Part shown: positions 17,431-25,722 of the stretch, piece after piece
How the letters are laid out: each line of letters opens with the position of its first letter
How positions within the stretch are numbered: position 1 is the stretch's first letter
Origin: Vagococcus allomyrinae
GTDB lineage: Bacteria > Bacillota > Bacilli > Lactobacillales > Vagococcaceae
Direction of reading: 5' to 3'
DNA: 64,000 nucleotides
Assembly: GCF_017829975.1 (NCBI RefSeq)
Contig: NZ_JAEEGA010000003.1
Location: forward strand, 186,001 to 250,000
Translations under genes and position numbers: made by a program
The notes under the pieces: model-generated
Database searches by the model: none
What the model was told of the DNA's origin: nothing
What the model saw: only the letters and a program-made list of their open reading frames with translations

Positions 17431-18360
17431 TCAGCTTTTCTTATTACGTGCTTTTATTTCCTCAAAAGATTTTAGTCCCACATAAACTTCTTCCTTTAGG
17501 ACATTACGTTTGTATTTCTTGATGCGATAAAGATGATAAACAAAGACGGCCACATTTGCTGCCAAAGATAAGAAACTTGCAACAAATAAAGAGGCATTGT
17601 GATGAGTGCTCGCCACTGCAAATTGAGATTCTCCAACAAAAGCTGGGAAGGACATGGTAAACATCATCCAAAAAGCCAGTGTTTGAGCCCGATGTTGTAA
17701 CCATGCGCCTTTTTTTATAAAGAACGCAGGAATTGTACACGAAATTAGCAGAGCTGCCCCAGCGTAAAACGCATGATCTGAAACACAATTATAGACATAG
17801 GCAAAATTCCACAAATCATAGGCAATGATCCAAAACCACATTTGATCTGGCCAAACCATGTCTTTTTGTTTATCTTGGCTAATCATTATTCCAACCCAAC
17901 CAGAAATGGTCAAAATATTTAGAATCCCAGCCACACCGTTCATAATATTCCAAATACCACCATTCATCAGGACACCATCGATCATCCCTTGTAATGAATA
18001 CACTTGAAAGTCGCGAATCACAGCTTCCATGATATTTATTGCTAGAATTAGCGGTGGAAAAAATAACAAATACTTATTAGTACTTGCTCCTTTGATAAAA
18101 CGCAACGCTAAAAATCCCAGACAGCCTGCTAAAGCTGAATAGACTTTTACCCAATGAAACCAAGTTCCCGTGCTACTTCCGGCTCCAGCCGTCGTCGGCC
18201 AAACAAGAATCGTTAGAACAAGTGGCACTAAGGTAAATAACAACAACGCCACCCACTTATTCATTCGCGCTAATTCATTTAACCCCATTAAAACTGCAAC
18301 AACTGCAACCCACATCAAACCAGATTGCCAAGTAATGTTTTCAAAGAAAAACATCTCCAT
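17431..18360 (-). CDS. Polytopic membrane protein, DUF5692-like
   Basis: A membrane protein of about 309 residues with eight to nine hydrophobic segments and a basic C-terminal tail (KKYKRN, KARNKKS). I recognise it, with moderate certainty, as the DUF5692 type found in Firmicutes, for which no function is known. Charged and Trp-rich loops (VWPDQMWFWIIAYDLWNFAY) stand out. A second ATG at 18354 is better spaced from the GGGGG site and may be the true start. It lies 130 bp downstream of a TetR-type gene on the same strand and is its likely target. Confidence 0.75.
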   Translation of the reverse strand: MEMFFFENITWQSGLMWVAVVAVLMGLNELARMNKWVALLLFTLVPLVLTILVWPTTAGAGSSTGTWFHWVKVYSALAGCLGFLALRFIKGASTNKYLLFFPPLILAINIMEAVIRDFQVYSLQGMIDGVLMNGGIWNIMNGVAGILNILTISGWVGIMISQDKQKDMVWPDQMWFWIIAYDLWNFAYVYNCVSDHAFYAGAALLISCTIPAFFIKKGAWLQHRAQTLAFWMMFTMSFPAFVGESQFAVASTHHNASLFVASFLSLAANVAVFVYHLYRIKKYKRNVLKEEVYVGLKSFEEIKARNKKS

Positions 18361-18374
18361 TCCCCCATCTTCTC

Positions 18375-18426
18375 AAATAATTAATTTCACGACTAACAAG
18401 TCTTATCATACTCAAATTAATTATTT
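18375..18426. promoter_or_regulatory. Candidate TetR operator region (13-bp inverted repeat)
   Basis: AAATAATTAATTT (18375-18387) and its exact reverse complement (18414-18426) are separated by 26 bp, just upstream of the membrane protein gene. Upstream, AATTGCCCAA occurs twice as a direct repeat, at 18448-18457 and 18477-18486. Such sites often serve a local repressor. Low base complexity means the inverted repeat could be chance. Confidence 0.4.
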
Positions 18427-18490
18427 AAGCTATAAACAAAATGAGAGAATTGCCCAAATATCTGACAAAAATGCAAAATTGCCCAACTGT

Positions 18491-19054
18491 TTATTCGTCC
18501 TCTAACTGCTCTGAAATCCGTTTAACCATTCCAGAACTCATGCGCTCCACTCGATTAACCAATTCAACTTTTGGTTCTTTTAAATTGGTCAATAACCAAT
18601 GAATCACCTGAGCCACCATCGCTCGACCGTAAAAATCGGCTATTTCCTGACGGAGGGAATCCGTTAATCTCTTGCCATCATCCGTTGTTTTCATCATCGT
18701 CAGTAACATCTCATACGTAATTCCGAATAAAAAACTTTCTAAATGATCGCGACTTAATGAGTGAAAAGTATTCATGCAAAAAACACGATTTTCTTCTATG
18801 TAGTTCAACACTTTCATTAATCCTACTTGCCAACTATCTAACTGAGTATAAGGCTTTAAGCTAGTTACTACTTCATTGTCATACGTCCATCCCAATAAAT
18901 CATTAATATCCAAAAAATGATAATAAAACGTATTACGGGAAACGCCTGTTATTTCCGTGATTTGATTGACGCGAATTTTATCCAGTTCATTGCTTTCCAT
19001 TAATAGTTTTAGAATATGCGACAGCGCTTTTTTTGTTACATACCCTTGCTCCAT
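18491..19054 (-). CDS. TetR-family regulator, DhaS-like
   Basis: DNA-binding regulator of 187 residues. The N-terminal HTH spans about residues 8-55 (RVNQITEITGVSRNTFYYHF). The C-terminal part has the pattern of the TetR_C_8 type seen in DhaS-like regulators, including the LLTNLKEPKVELVNRVERM tail. It lies upstream of the membrane protein gene on the same strand. The inverted repeat in the gap between them is a possible binding site. The ligand is unknown. Confidence 0.88.
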   Translation of the reverse strand: MEQGYVTKKALSHILKLLMESNELDKIRVNQITEITGVSRNTFYYHFLDINDLLGWTYDNEVVTSLKPYTQLDSWQVGLMKVLNYIEENRVFCMNTFHSLSRDHLESFLFGITYEMLLTMMKTTDDGKRLTDSLRQEIADFYGRAMVAQVIHWLLTNLKEPKVELVNRVERMSSGMVKRISEQLEDE

Positions 19055-19255
19055 CGTGCCATCCCCTCTCTCTCTTTATTTTCTCACCCTTATTATACGG
19101 TCTAAGGGAGGTTTAGGATAGTAAAAAATGGACTCATTCCAACTTTTGGGAATTGAATTTGAATCAAAGAAAAACAGTTTTATCTCATTAGTCATAAATC
19201 TTCATTACAAAATGCCTTACCCTTTTGTTGTGTTGCTTTTGCCTAAAAAAAAAGA

Positions 19256-19261
19256 GATAAT
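19256..19261 (+). promoter_or_regulatory. Possible -10 for the Nudix gene
   Basis: GATAAT at 19256-19261 lies 17 bp after TTGCTT (19233-19238). The spacer is A-rich. This is the best candidate in the 290-bp divergent gap. Confidence 0.3.
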
Positions 19262-19345
19262 AAATAATGATCGAAATAAAAAAAAATGTCGACAGAGGTG
19301 TTAGCACCATCATGTCAACGAATTTAATCTGAAAGGAACGCTTGC

Positions 19346-19813
19346 ATGATACCTAATCAATCAGGTCTTTTCACTAAATTAACGCCATTAACTAAAGAAT
19401 TTATCCAGACTTCCTCCACTAGTAGCCTGATTATTGCCAGTCATAAACATAAACTAATCATCGGTTATAATGATTGGCGTGACCAATGGGAATTTCCTGC
19501 TGGAAAACGAGACGTAACAGATGCAGATAGTTACGCCACAGCAAGGCGCGAGTTTTTTGAGGAAACTCATCTTAGAGCAGAAAATTTGCGCTTACTCGGC
19601 TTTGTCACCATTCACACCTTTACGCTAGAAACACGCTACCGAGCAATTTTCACCGCCAACTTGACCCAATTTTCCTCTTTTATTCCCCAATCTGGCGACG
19701 AAATGAGCAAGCTAGCCTTAGTCGCTCCCACCAAATTAACGTCTTTAAATATGGCTGCTGGAGACTTGGCTATTTATCAGCAATTACAGAAAGAAGGGTT
19801 GTTTAATGTTTAA
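19346..19813 (+). CDS. Nudix hydrolase
   Basis: Hydrolase of nucleoside diphosphates linked to another group, 155 residues. The Nudix box begins at Gly53 (PAGKRDVTD) and continues to RREFFEET (about 67-74). Its spacing is about one residue longer than consensus and the final Gly is replaced by His. The catalytic Arg-Glu and Glu-Glu are kept, so activity is likely. The start follows AAAGGAA. It overlaps the next GNAT gene by 8 bp, so the two are co-translated. Confidence 0.85.
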   Translation: MIPNQSGLFTKLTPLTKEFIQTSSTSSLIIASHKHKLIIGYNDWRDQWEFPAGKRDVTDADSYATARREFFEETHLRAENLRLLGFVTIHTFTLETRYRAIFTANLTQFSSFIPQSGDEMSKLALVAPTKLTSLNMAAGDLAIYQQLQKEGLFNV

Positions 19814-20261
19814 CTATCATGACATTCAAGAAGGAGATCTTGCGACTACCTTACATTTAGTCAAAGATACCTTCGATTTGTTTCAAAAACCTGATTATAC
19901 TGCTGAAGGGGTTCAGTCTTTTTATGACTTTATTTCTGAAGATCATATAAAACAGGCCTTACGAACCCATAAACTTCACTTATATGGGTGTTTTCACAAT
20001 CAAATCTTAGTCGGAATTTTAGGCATTCGACAGCCACACCACATCTGTTTACTGTTTGTTGATCAAGCATATCATCGGCAAGGAATTGCCGCACAATTAG
20101 TCGCTAACTGGAAACAAACACTCAAACCAGGGGCAACGATCACTGTCAATTCATCTCCTTATGCCGTCCCTGCTTACGAAAAAATGGGCTTTAGCTCCAC
20201 AAGTGCTTCACAAACAATTGATGGCATTACGTTCGTCCCCATGAGCTGTCTCCTAGATTAA
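19806..20261 (+). CDS. GNAT-family N-acetyltransferase
   Basis: Small acetyltransferase of 151 residues. The acetyl-CoA motif is at about 86-100 (VDQAYHRQGIAAQLV). The late block NSSPYAVPAYEKMGF is the usual GNAT end. It overlaps the Nudix gene by 8 bp and is followed by a two-way terminator. The substrate cannot be told from the sequence. Confidence 0.87.
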   Translation: MFNYHDIQEGDLATTLHLVKDTFDLFQKPDYTAEGVQSFYDFISEDHIKQALRTHKLHLYGCFHNQILVGILGIRQPHHICLLFVDQAYHRQGIAAQLVANWKQTLKPGATITVNSSPYAVPAYEKMGFSSTSASQTIDGITFVPMSCLLD

Positions 20262-20277
20262 CTCGCTAAATAAAAAA

Positions 20278-20327
20278 TGAAAGAGACCCCGACCGATTTA
20301 CGGCAGAACTCTCTTTCACTTTTTAAT
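20278..20327. terminator. Two-way terminator
   Basis: The stem TGAAAGAGA (20278-20286) pairs with TCTCTTTCA (20310-20318). T-runs lie on the outer side on both strands. It serves the GNAT gene from the left and the MerR gene from the right. Confidence 0.85.
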
Positions 20328-20343
20328 CATACTGACAAACTAA

Positions 20344-21150
20344 CTAAATTGTCTTCATTTTTTCCACTGGAAAATAAACAGAGGTTTCCCATTCGGAAAC
20401 AGGTTTGTTGGTCATTGCAGACTCAACATAAATCTCAAATGGGGCTTGTTTACTTTGATAGTGATTCCCAGCCATAAACTCAACAATGGCCGCATAAGCT
20501 TCTGACAGATTATTATAAGCTCCACGATGGACGGTCACTAAGTGAGGACCGCCAGACAACACCCGTGTTGCCTGGGTATGATCTTTAACCGGAATGGCTA
20601 CTTCTATATCCGTGTCTTCTTCTGCAAATTCAGAATCGTGATATAAAGCCATCGCTGGCCCTGTGGGAAAAGCTTGCAATTTCCCGATTTTTTCAAACAG
20701 CTTGCCAAACGCCTGATCAAATTGACTAATCCCCATCTGCTGTCTGACACTAATGATTGGTAACGGCTCTCGCTCCACCAACCTGATCTCGTAATTTTTC
20801 TGATAATCCATAATCTTTCCCGTCCTCTCAATACTTTTTAGATGGGCATCAAGCTCGTTAATTGCCGCTTGAATTTGATTGATATCTTTTGCCAATACGT
20901 GTTTTTGATTAACCAAAGCTGGAATTAACAACTCTTCAGTCGACATTAATTCCTGTATTCGCTGTAAACTTAAACCATAGCGTTTCAACCGATTGATCAA
21001 CAACATTTGACTCATTTGATTTGCACTATAGTAACGATAATTAGTCAGGTTATCCACTTTACTCGGCAATAACAACCCAATCTTATCATAATGCCTTAAC
21101 GTCTTAACTGTAACACCACAGGCTTTAGAAAATTCACCAATCGTTAACAT
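20344..21150 (-). CDS. MerR-family regulator with GyrI-like effector domain
   Basis: Regulator of 268 residues. The N-terminal MerR winged HTH (about 1-70, GEFSKACGVTVKTLRHYDKIGLL) is followed by a coiled-coil helix. The C-terminal domain from about residue 120 is of the GyrI/BmrR effector-binding type, which in known cases binds hydrophobic drugs. It sits 63 bp downstream of an MFS gene on the same strand. That suggests a drug-responsive activator co-transcribed with its efflux pump; the link is inference. Confidence 0.88.
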   Translation of the reverse strand: MLTIGEFSKACGVTVKTLRHYDKIGLLLPSKVDNLTNYRYYSANQMSQMLLINRLKRYGLSLQRIQELMSTEELLIPALVNQKHVLAKDINQIQAAINELDAHLKSIERTGKIMDYQKNYEIRLVEREPLPIISVRQQMGISQFDQAFGKLFEKIGKLQAFPTGPAMALYHDSEFAEEDTDIEVAIPVKDHTQATRVLSGGPHLVTVHRGAYNNLSEAYAAIVEFMAGNHYQSKQAPFEIYVESAMTNKPVSEWETSVYFPVEKMKTI

Positions 21151-21213
21151 TCACTTCCACCTTTCAACTTGATTCCCTCTAACATCAGATTAAGGCCGAC
21201 CCTTAGGGGAGAG

Positions 21214-22404
21214 TCAAGTACTAATATTTCCTTCACTTTTATGACGCAAGCTAAGCAAGATGATGATCATCCCCAAGCAAGCTTGGACAAGACCGAATAC
21301 CAAAAGGAGCGAAACACCTGACATATCCAGTAGCCAGCCACCAACTAAGCTACCAATCACATTCCCAAAGGTGACCCCAGCCATCATAAACGTTTGACCT
21401 TTTACGCGATCATTCGGAGCCATCCATTCGTTGATATAATGGGCATAAGCGGGCGTAATCAAAGCGAAGGATAACGCTTGCAACAGTTGCGCGGCTTGTA
21501 GTACCAGAAAATTGGGGGCTATCAGATAGATCATTGCTTTTATAAAGAAAAAGATAGCAGAGATCCGCAATAAAATAATCACATTCACTCGTTCTTCCAA
21601 GCGTTTAAACCCAAACATGGTAGGGATTTCTAAAAAGCCTGCAAGAGCGATTGCAAAGCCAATTTCCTTGCTGCCCCCACCAACATGGTGGACAATTTGA
21701 GGTAAATAGACATTCACGATGGTGTGAAAACTAAAGATAACGGCTACCCCAATTAAAAAGAGCAAAAAGCTGGGGTACTTTTTATGAAACTCACCAAGGT
21801 TTGTTGGCACTTGAACATCTGCTTCATGAGCAACGGATTGGTTAAGCTCTGGCAAACGCCAAACGATGAGCAACAAGACCAATGATAAACCTGTTGACAG
21901 TATGGGAATCCACAGAGTCGAGTGCTGTTCCAGCCAAAGTCCCATCACAAAAGAAAAAGAAGCGTACATCATCGAGCCTAATCCTCTTGAAAAAGAAAAA
22001 GATAAGTCGGCCCCCTCATTAATATAATCGTAAATAAGTGAGGTGACTAAAGGTTGACTATTAAACAGCAAGACGATCAACACACAATACAGGATTGCCA
22101 TCAGCACTGTTTCTTTCACAAACAAGATCGTTCCCAAAGATACAACTGTACTTAAAGCTAGAAAAAACAGCATCACCCTACGGACAGTCATTCGGGGAAT
22201 TTTATCGATTAAAATCCCTGTCATAAATTGTGCAAACACTGACAATAAGCTTCCTAATGCAATAATCAGACCAATTTGACTATTCGGCACAGTATTTGAT
22301 AATAAAAAAACTGTCGCGAACCCTGAAATAGAACAAAAGGACATCCAATAAAATGCCTGCAGTAAATAGATGCGACCTTTCAAATCGCTTGTCAAGATAG
22401 CCAA
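21214..22404 (-). CDS. MFS transporter, LacY/nucleoside symporter-like
   Basis: Secondary transporter of 396 residues with about 12 hydrophobic segments. The loop between segments two and three (GILIDKIPRMTVRRVM) is a variant of the MFS motif A. The overall pattern fits the MFS_1-like group that includes LacY and NupG. The start is TTG, with GAAGGG upstream. With the MerR/GyrI-type gene behind it, drug export is a reasonable guess, but the family also contains sugar importers. Confidence 0.82.
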   Translation of the reverse strand: MAILTSDLKGRIYLLQAFYWMSFCSISGFATVFLLSNTVPNSQIGLIIALGSLLSVFAQFMTGILIDKIPRMTVRRVMLFFLALSTVVSLGTILFVKETVLMAILYCVLIVLLFNSQPLVTSLIYDYINEGADLSFSFSRGLGSMMYASFSFVMGLWLEQHSTLWIPILSTGLSLVLLLIVWRLPELNQSVAHEADVQVPTNLGEFHKKYPSFLLFLIGVAVIFSFHTIVNVYLPQIVHHVGGGSKEIGFAIALAGFLEIPTMFGFKRLEERVNVIILLRISAIFFFIKAMIYLIAPNFLVLQAAQLLQALSFALITPAYAHYINEWMAPNDRVKGQTFMMAGVTFGNVIGSLVGGWLLDMSGVSLLLVFGLVQACLGMIIILLSLRHKSEGNIST

Positions 22405-22600
22405 AGAATCCCTTCTTTCTCATACATATCTCCATCATACCAAAAATCATCTGTAGAAAAAAGCCGTCTTTAGATATTCTTTTTGGTTCAATGTTGACAA
22501 CTAATCCTTAATCGGGTTAACAAAAAAAGCAATAAGTCTTCACCTATTACTTCTTTAATGCAATATGTCAAATGACTTGTTGATTCGTCGAGGCTAGCTC

Positions 22601-23053
22601 TTAAGAAAAGTGCGGCTTGCCTTCTGTCAGATGGAGATAATAACCTGTTTCGTCAACCTCATCTAAGACAATTTGATTCATTTTATAGTCACCATAATAA
22701 ACAAACAAAGATTTGATGATCAGTTTTCGAATTTCAGCAGTTTCTCGAATCAATTGTTTAGGCATTTTGATCCCTTTGACGAAAATCGATTTGGTGATTT
22801 CCTCATTAGATTCTGTATGATCTATCACAAAGAAAAAAATCAAGGATCCTCGGTAATTCAGGACAAAATAACGTGGCATCTCATAACTAAACGATATGTG
22901 TTGATTGGATAATGATACCAGATAAACTGACTCATTTTCCGCGATGGTGATATTTTTAGGTTGACTGACTTTTTGCGAGACTGGATCAACTAAAGGAACT
23001 TCCCCAAACTCCTTCAGCTCCTCTTCAGTTACTGGTCGTTTTTTAAAGTTCAT
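22601..23053 (-). CDS. Protein of unknown function
   Basis: I do not recognise this 150-residue protein. It has no membrane segment or signal peptide. It is a mixed alpha/beta sequence with a hydrophobic core stretch YFVLNYRGSLIFFFVID at about residues 65-80. The start at 23053 is chosen because GGGAGG precedes it; a longer frame adds 22 unlikely residues. It is a single gene. The 195-bp gap before the MFS gene holds nothing I can identify. Confidence 0.6.
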   Translation of the reverse strand: MNFKKRPVTEEELKEFGEVPLVDPVSQKVSQPKNITIAENESVYLVSLSNQHISFSYEMPRYFVLNYRGSLIFFFVIDHTESNEEITKSIFVKGIKMPKQLIRETAEIRKLIIKSLFVYYGDYKMNQIVLDEVDETGYYLHLTEGKPHFS

Positions 23054-23201
23054 CCTTGTCCTCCCTTTAAATTGAGTCGTCATAAAATCAATTTTATTAT
23101 TTATCTTATTATTCCACACTCAGAAAAAAAGTCAACTTTTCCAACAAAACTGTAAGAAAACTACGATGGTTAGCCTGACGACTTAACGACGATGAAACTA
23201 A

Positions 23202-23231
23202 CTCCCCCTGAAAGTTGCCTTTCAAGGGGAG
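23202..23231 (-). terminator. Terminator of cvfB
   Basis: A strong GC-rich stem CTCCCCCTGAAAG (23202-23214) pairs with CTTTCAAGGGGAG (23219-23231) apart from one mismatch. The T-tract on the minus strand is weak (TTAGTTT). It lies 5 bp past the stop. Confidence 0.65.
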
Positions 23232-23236
23232 TGGAC

Positions 23237-24100
23237 TTATTCTTTAATTAAGATTGTGTAACCATCTTCTTGTTTAATTTTACGTTGTTTTAATAAAGAG
23301 CCTAAGGCACGTTTAAACTGTCCCTTCGAAATAGCAAAGGTCAGCTGAATTTCTTCAGGAGTGGATTTGTCCGTAAAAGGAATGCGACCATCAGGAGATT
23401 TCTCTAAAAAGGTTAAAATCATCATCGCATCATCACTGATCACTTCATGAGCGCGCGGTTTAACAGAGATATTTAAGACGCCATTTGGACCAATTCCAAT
23501 GACCCGCGCTTTCAAGACTTCACCAATACGCGGCTCAATATAGCGCTCAGATGGGTGCAAGAAGCCCAGATAAAAGTCATCTGTAATAACATAGGTACCG
23601 ATCACTTTCAACCGGTAAGCCGTTGCGATAACGTCTTTATTTTTAAAGTCTTCTTCATTTTTCGCCTGGCGACTAATCGCTTTAAAGATCGTTTCATCTG
23701 CCAAAGTTGCCCACATTCGATCTTTATCATCGACAGTTACAGCCACCATTAGCCGGTCACCCTTCTTAGGCCACAGTTCCCGCATTGTCGGCAGTTCATC
23801 AATCGATAAGACTATTTCCTTATCTGGTAGACCGATGTCAATAAAGGCCCCCAGATCTTTGCGAGTTGCCACGACCTCGCCAAAGCCATAATGACCTTGA
23901 GAGATCGTTGGGATGTTCGTCGTTATGCGGTTATCTTGCTTTTGATCGACATATCCATACCCCTCGACTGCCTCTCCTAATTGATGTTCCCCTTCACTTT
24001 TAGCCAACTTAAAGGTGATGCCATCTTTTTGCACAAAATAAGCGTGATTATTTTCATCGGTAATTAAACCAGTAAAGACTGTTCCTAATAGATTTTGCAT
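23237..24100 (-). CDS. cvfB: S1-domain RNA-binding protein CvfB
   Basis: RNA-binding protein of 287 residues, homologue of staphylococcal CvfB and Bacillus YitL. Family members have three S1-like domains and a C-terminal winged helix. Here the second S1-like block is clear (GFGEVVATRKDLGAFIDIGLPDKE), as is a third (GEVLKARVIGIGPNGVLNISVKPR). The end fits the winged helix (EEIQLTFAISKGQFKRALGSLLKQ). In staphylococci it affects virulence gene expression. The start follows AAGGAG. Confidence 0.92.
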   Translation of the reverse strand: MQNLLGTVFTGLITDENNHAYFVQKDGITFKLAKSEGEHQLGEAVEGYGYVDQKQDNRITTNIPTISQGHYGFGEVVATRKDLGAFIDIGLPDKEIVLSIDELPTMRELWPKKGDRLMVAVTVDDKDRMWATLADETIFKAISRQAKNEEDFKNKDVIATAYRLKVIGTYVITDDFYLGFLHPSERYIEPRIGEVLKARVIGIGPNGVLNISVKPRAHEVISDDAMMILTFLEKSPDGRIPFTDKSTPEEIQLTFAISKGQFKRALGSLLKQRKIKQEDGYTILIKE

Positions 24101-24202
24101 GTTAATCTCCTTCTCATCATGAGTTCAACGTCACTGCGAGCTCCTGTACTGCCAATTGCTACGTGTGAAATGTTATCTCATTATAGCACAGAAGAATGAA
24201 AA

Positions 24203-24529
24203 CTACATGAAAAAACGTAATGCCGCCATGGAAATAATTCCAACAATGACTGTCCACATCAGATCACGACTAATGACCCCAACCGCGATGGTCGGCAAGC
24301 TTGCCAATATATTTTCGTTATTAAATGTTGGCAACCCTTGACTCTGCTGGACCAACAGACCTTGAACAAAAAGGGCAGTCAGGATACACATTGGCAAATA
24401 GGATAAAAACTCGTTTAGTCCCTTGGAAAAAGTCAACTTTTTCGATAAAATAAAGGGCACAACACGCGGTCCCCAAGTGACCACCCCACACAAGACAATC
24501 GTTAAAACGATCATATTAGTTGCTGCCAC
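24203..24529 (-). CDS. azlD: AzlD-type branched-chain amino acid exporter subunit
   Basis: Small membrane partner of AzlC, about 108 residues with three to four hydrophobic segments. The VVTWGPRVVPFIL block near the N-terminus is typical of AzlD. The start is uncertain: a TTG at 24559, a GTG at 24529 and an ATG at 24514 are all in frame. I prefer the GTG because it gives the usual family length and has GGTGG upstream. It overlaps the azlC end, so translation is coupled. Confidence 0.87.
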   Translation of the reverse strand: MAATNMIVLTIVLCGVVTWGPRVVPFILSKKLTFSKGLNEFLSYLPMCILTALFVQGLLVQQSQGLPTFNNENILASLPTIAVGVISRDLMWTVIVGIISMAALRFFM

Positions 24530-25235
24530 GATTAACCACCATCCCAACTGTGCAACCAATTAATGTTGCGACGATTACACTCATTTCTGCAGATAACAAC
24601 CCCATTAACAGATACAAACTGAACACCACAGACAGCAAGGTCACCACCGTCTGTTTGGTGCGTTTGCGCATCGGCAATTCCACTTGCAAAATAATTAACC
24701 CAATAAACATCGCAGTCAAAGCAAAGTCTAAACCAAATTGTTCAGGATTTGGGATCCAGTCTCCAATTAACCCACCAACGACTGTCGCAATAATCCAAGT
24801 CAGATACGCTGTTAGATTTAAGCCATGAGCCCATTTAGTGGTGACCTTTTTGCCATTTTGAATAGCTGTCATTAAAACGCCATAGGATTCATCGGTCAAC
24901 AAAGTCCCTATGCCGATGGACTGCAACATGGTTTCCTTTTTAAAATAATCAGCCACAGATAAGCTCATCAAAAAATGCCGCAAGTTTACTAAAAAAGTCG
25001 TCAAGACAATCGGACCAATGGGACTCCCCATTAAAATCATCCCACTGATGATAAATTGCGCACTACCTGCGTAAACAATGATTGATAATAACATGATTTC
25101 AAAAACTGATAGTCCAGACCCCTTGCCGACAATACCGGCAGCTAAGCCAATACCCAGATACCCTAAAATGGTGGGGACACAGGCTTTAACTCCCTCATAA
25201 AAGCTCTGATAGCCTTTCGAATAACTCTCTTCCAT
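24516..25235 (-). CDS. azlC: AzlC-type branched-chain amino acid exporter
   Basis: Main subunit of a two-part exporter for branched-chain amino acids and analogues, 239 residues with about seven hydrophobic segments. The blocks YAGSAQFIISGMI and LTDESYGVLM are hallmarks of the AzlC family. The start follows AAAGGCGG. It is paired with azlD. The divergent gap of about 215 bp on its left side carries the promoter for this pair and for the small gene at 25452. Confidence 0.92.
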   Translation of the reverse strand: MEESYSKGYQSFYEGVKACVPTILGYLGIGLAAGIVGKGSGLSVFEIMLLSIIVYAGSAQFIISGMILMGSPIGPIVLTTFLVNLRHFLMSLSVADYFKKETMLQSIGIGTLLTDESYGVLMTAIQNGKKVTTKWAHGLNLTAYLTWIIATVVGGLIGDWIPNPEQFGLDFALTAMFIGLIILQVELPMRKRTKQTVVTLLSVVFSLYLLMGLLSAEMSVIVATLIGCTVGMVVNRGSN

Positions 25236-25451
25236 GATAACCGCCTTTCAACAACCCTAACTTAATTGAATATTCAGACTATTTCACGGGCCGTAAATAG
25301 TTATCGTTTATCTTATCGTTAAATCGGTTAATTGTAAAGAGTATCTTTAGGTTTTCTGAAAAAAGCACGTCATTTTATTCCCCTTGGCCCTGATTTTCGT
25401 GGTAAACTTAAAGAAAAAGATCATCACTTAAACCATAAGGGGGAATCAGTC

Positions 25452-25658
25452 ATGATTAAGCGCCTAACCACCACTTTACTAGGTATGCTACTTTACACCG
25501 TTGTCGCCTATGGTGGAAATTTAGTCACTGGAGTTGCCAAACATTCCAGCTTTTGGGAAGTTCTAGGAGAATCGCTGTTCTTCGGTATTTTTGTTTTTCT
25601 CTTTCAAAGCTTTCGTCGAAAGGATGCGACAGATGGCAAAAATGACAAAACCTCCTAA
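25452..25658 (+). CDS. Small two-segment membrane protein
   Basis: A 68-residue protein with two hydrophobic segments (about 5-24 and 36-53) and a charged C-terminal tail. The start follows AGGGGGAA. I do not know the family. Its stop codon lies in the loop of the terminator hairpin, so the last codons form one arm of that hairpin. It is divergent from azlC. Real because of the ribosome site, position and dedicated terminator; function unknown. Confidence 0.7.
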   Translation: MIKRLTTTLLGMLLYTVVAYGGNLVTGVAKHSSFWEVLGESLFFGIFVFLFQSFRRKDATDGKNDKTS

Positions 25659-25674
25659 GGGTTTTGTCATTTTT
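25638..25674. terminator. Two-way terminator
   Basis: A 15-bp stem (25638-25652 with 25660-25674) has T-runs on both strands. It serves the small membrane protein gene and, from the other side, the end of the sugar operon at 25723. Confidence 0.9.
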
Positions 25675-25722
25675 GGTCTAAGTAAGCGAATCAACCATCG
25701 CCGGTGGTCGGCGTCTTTCCAA

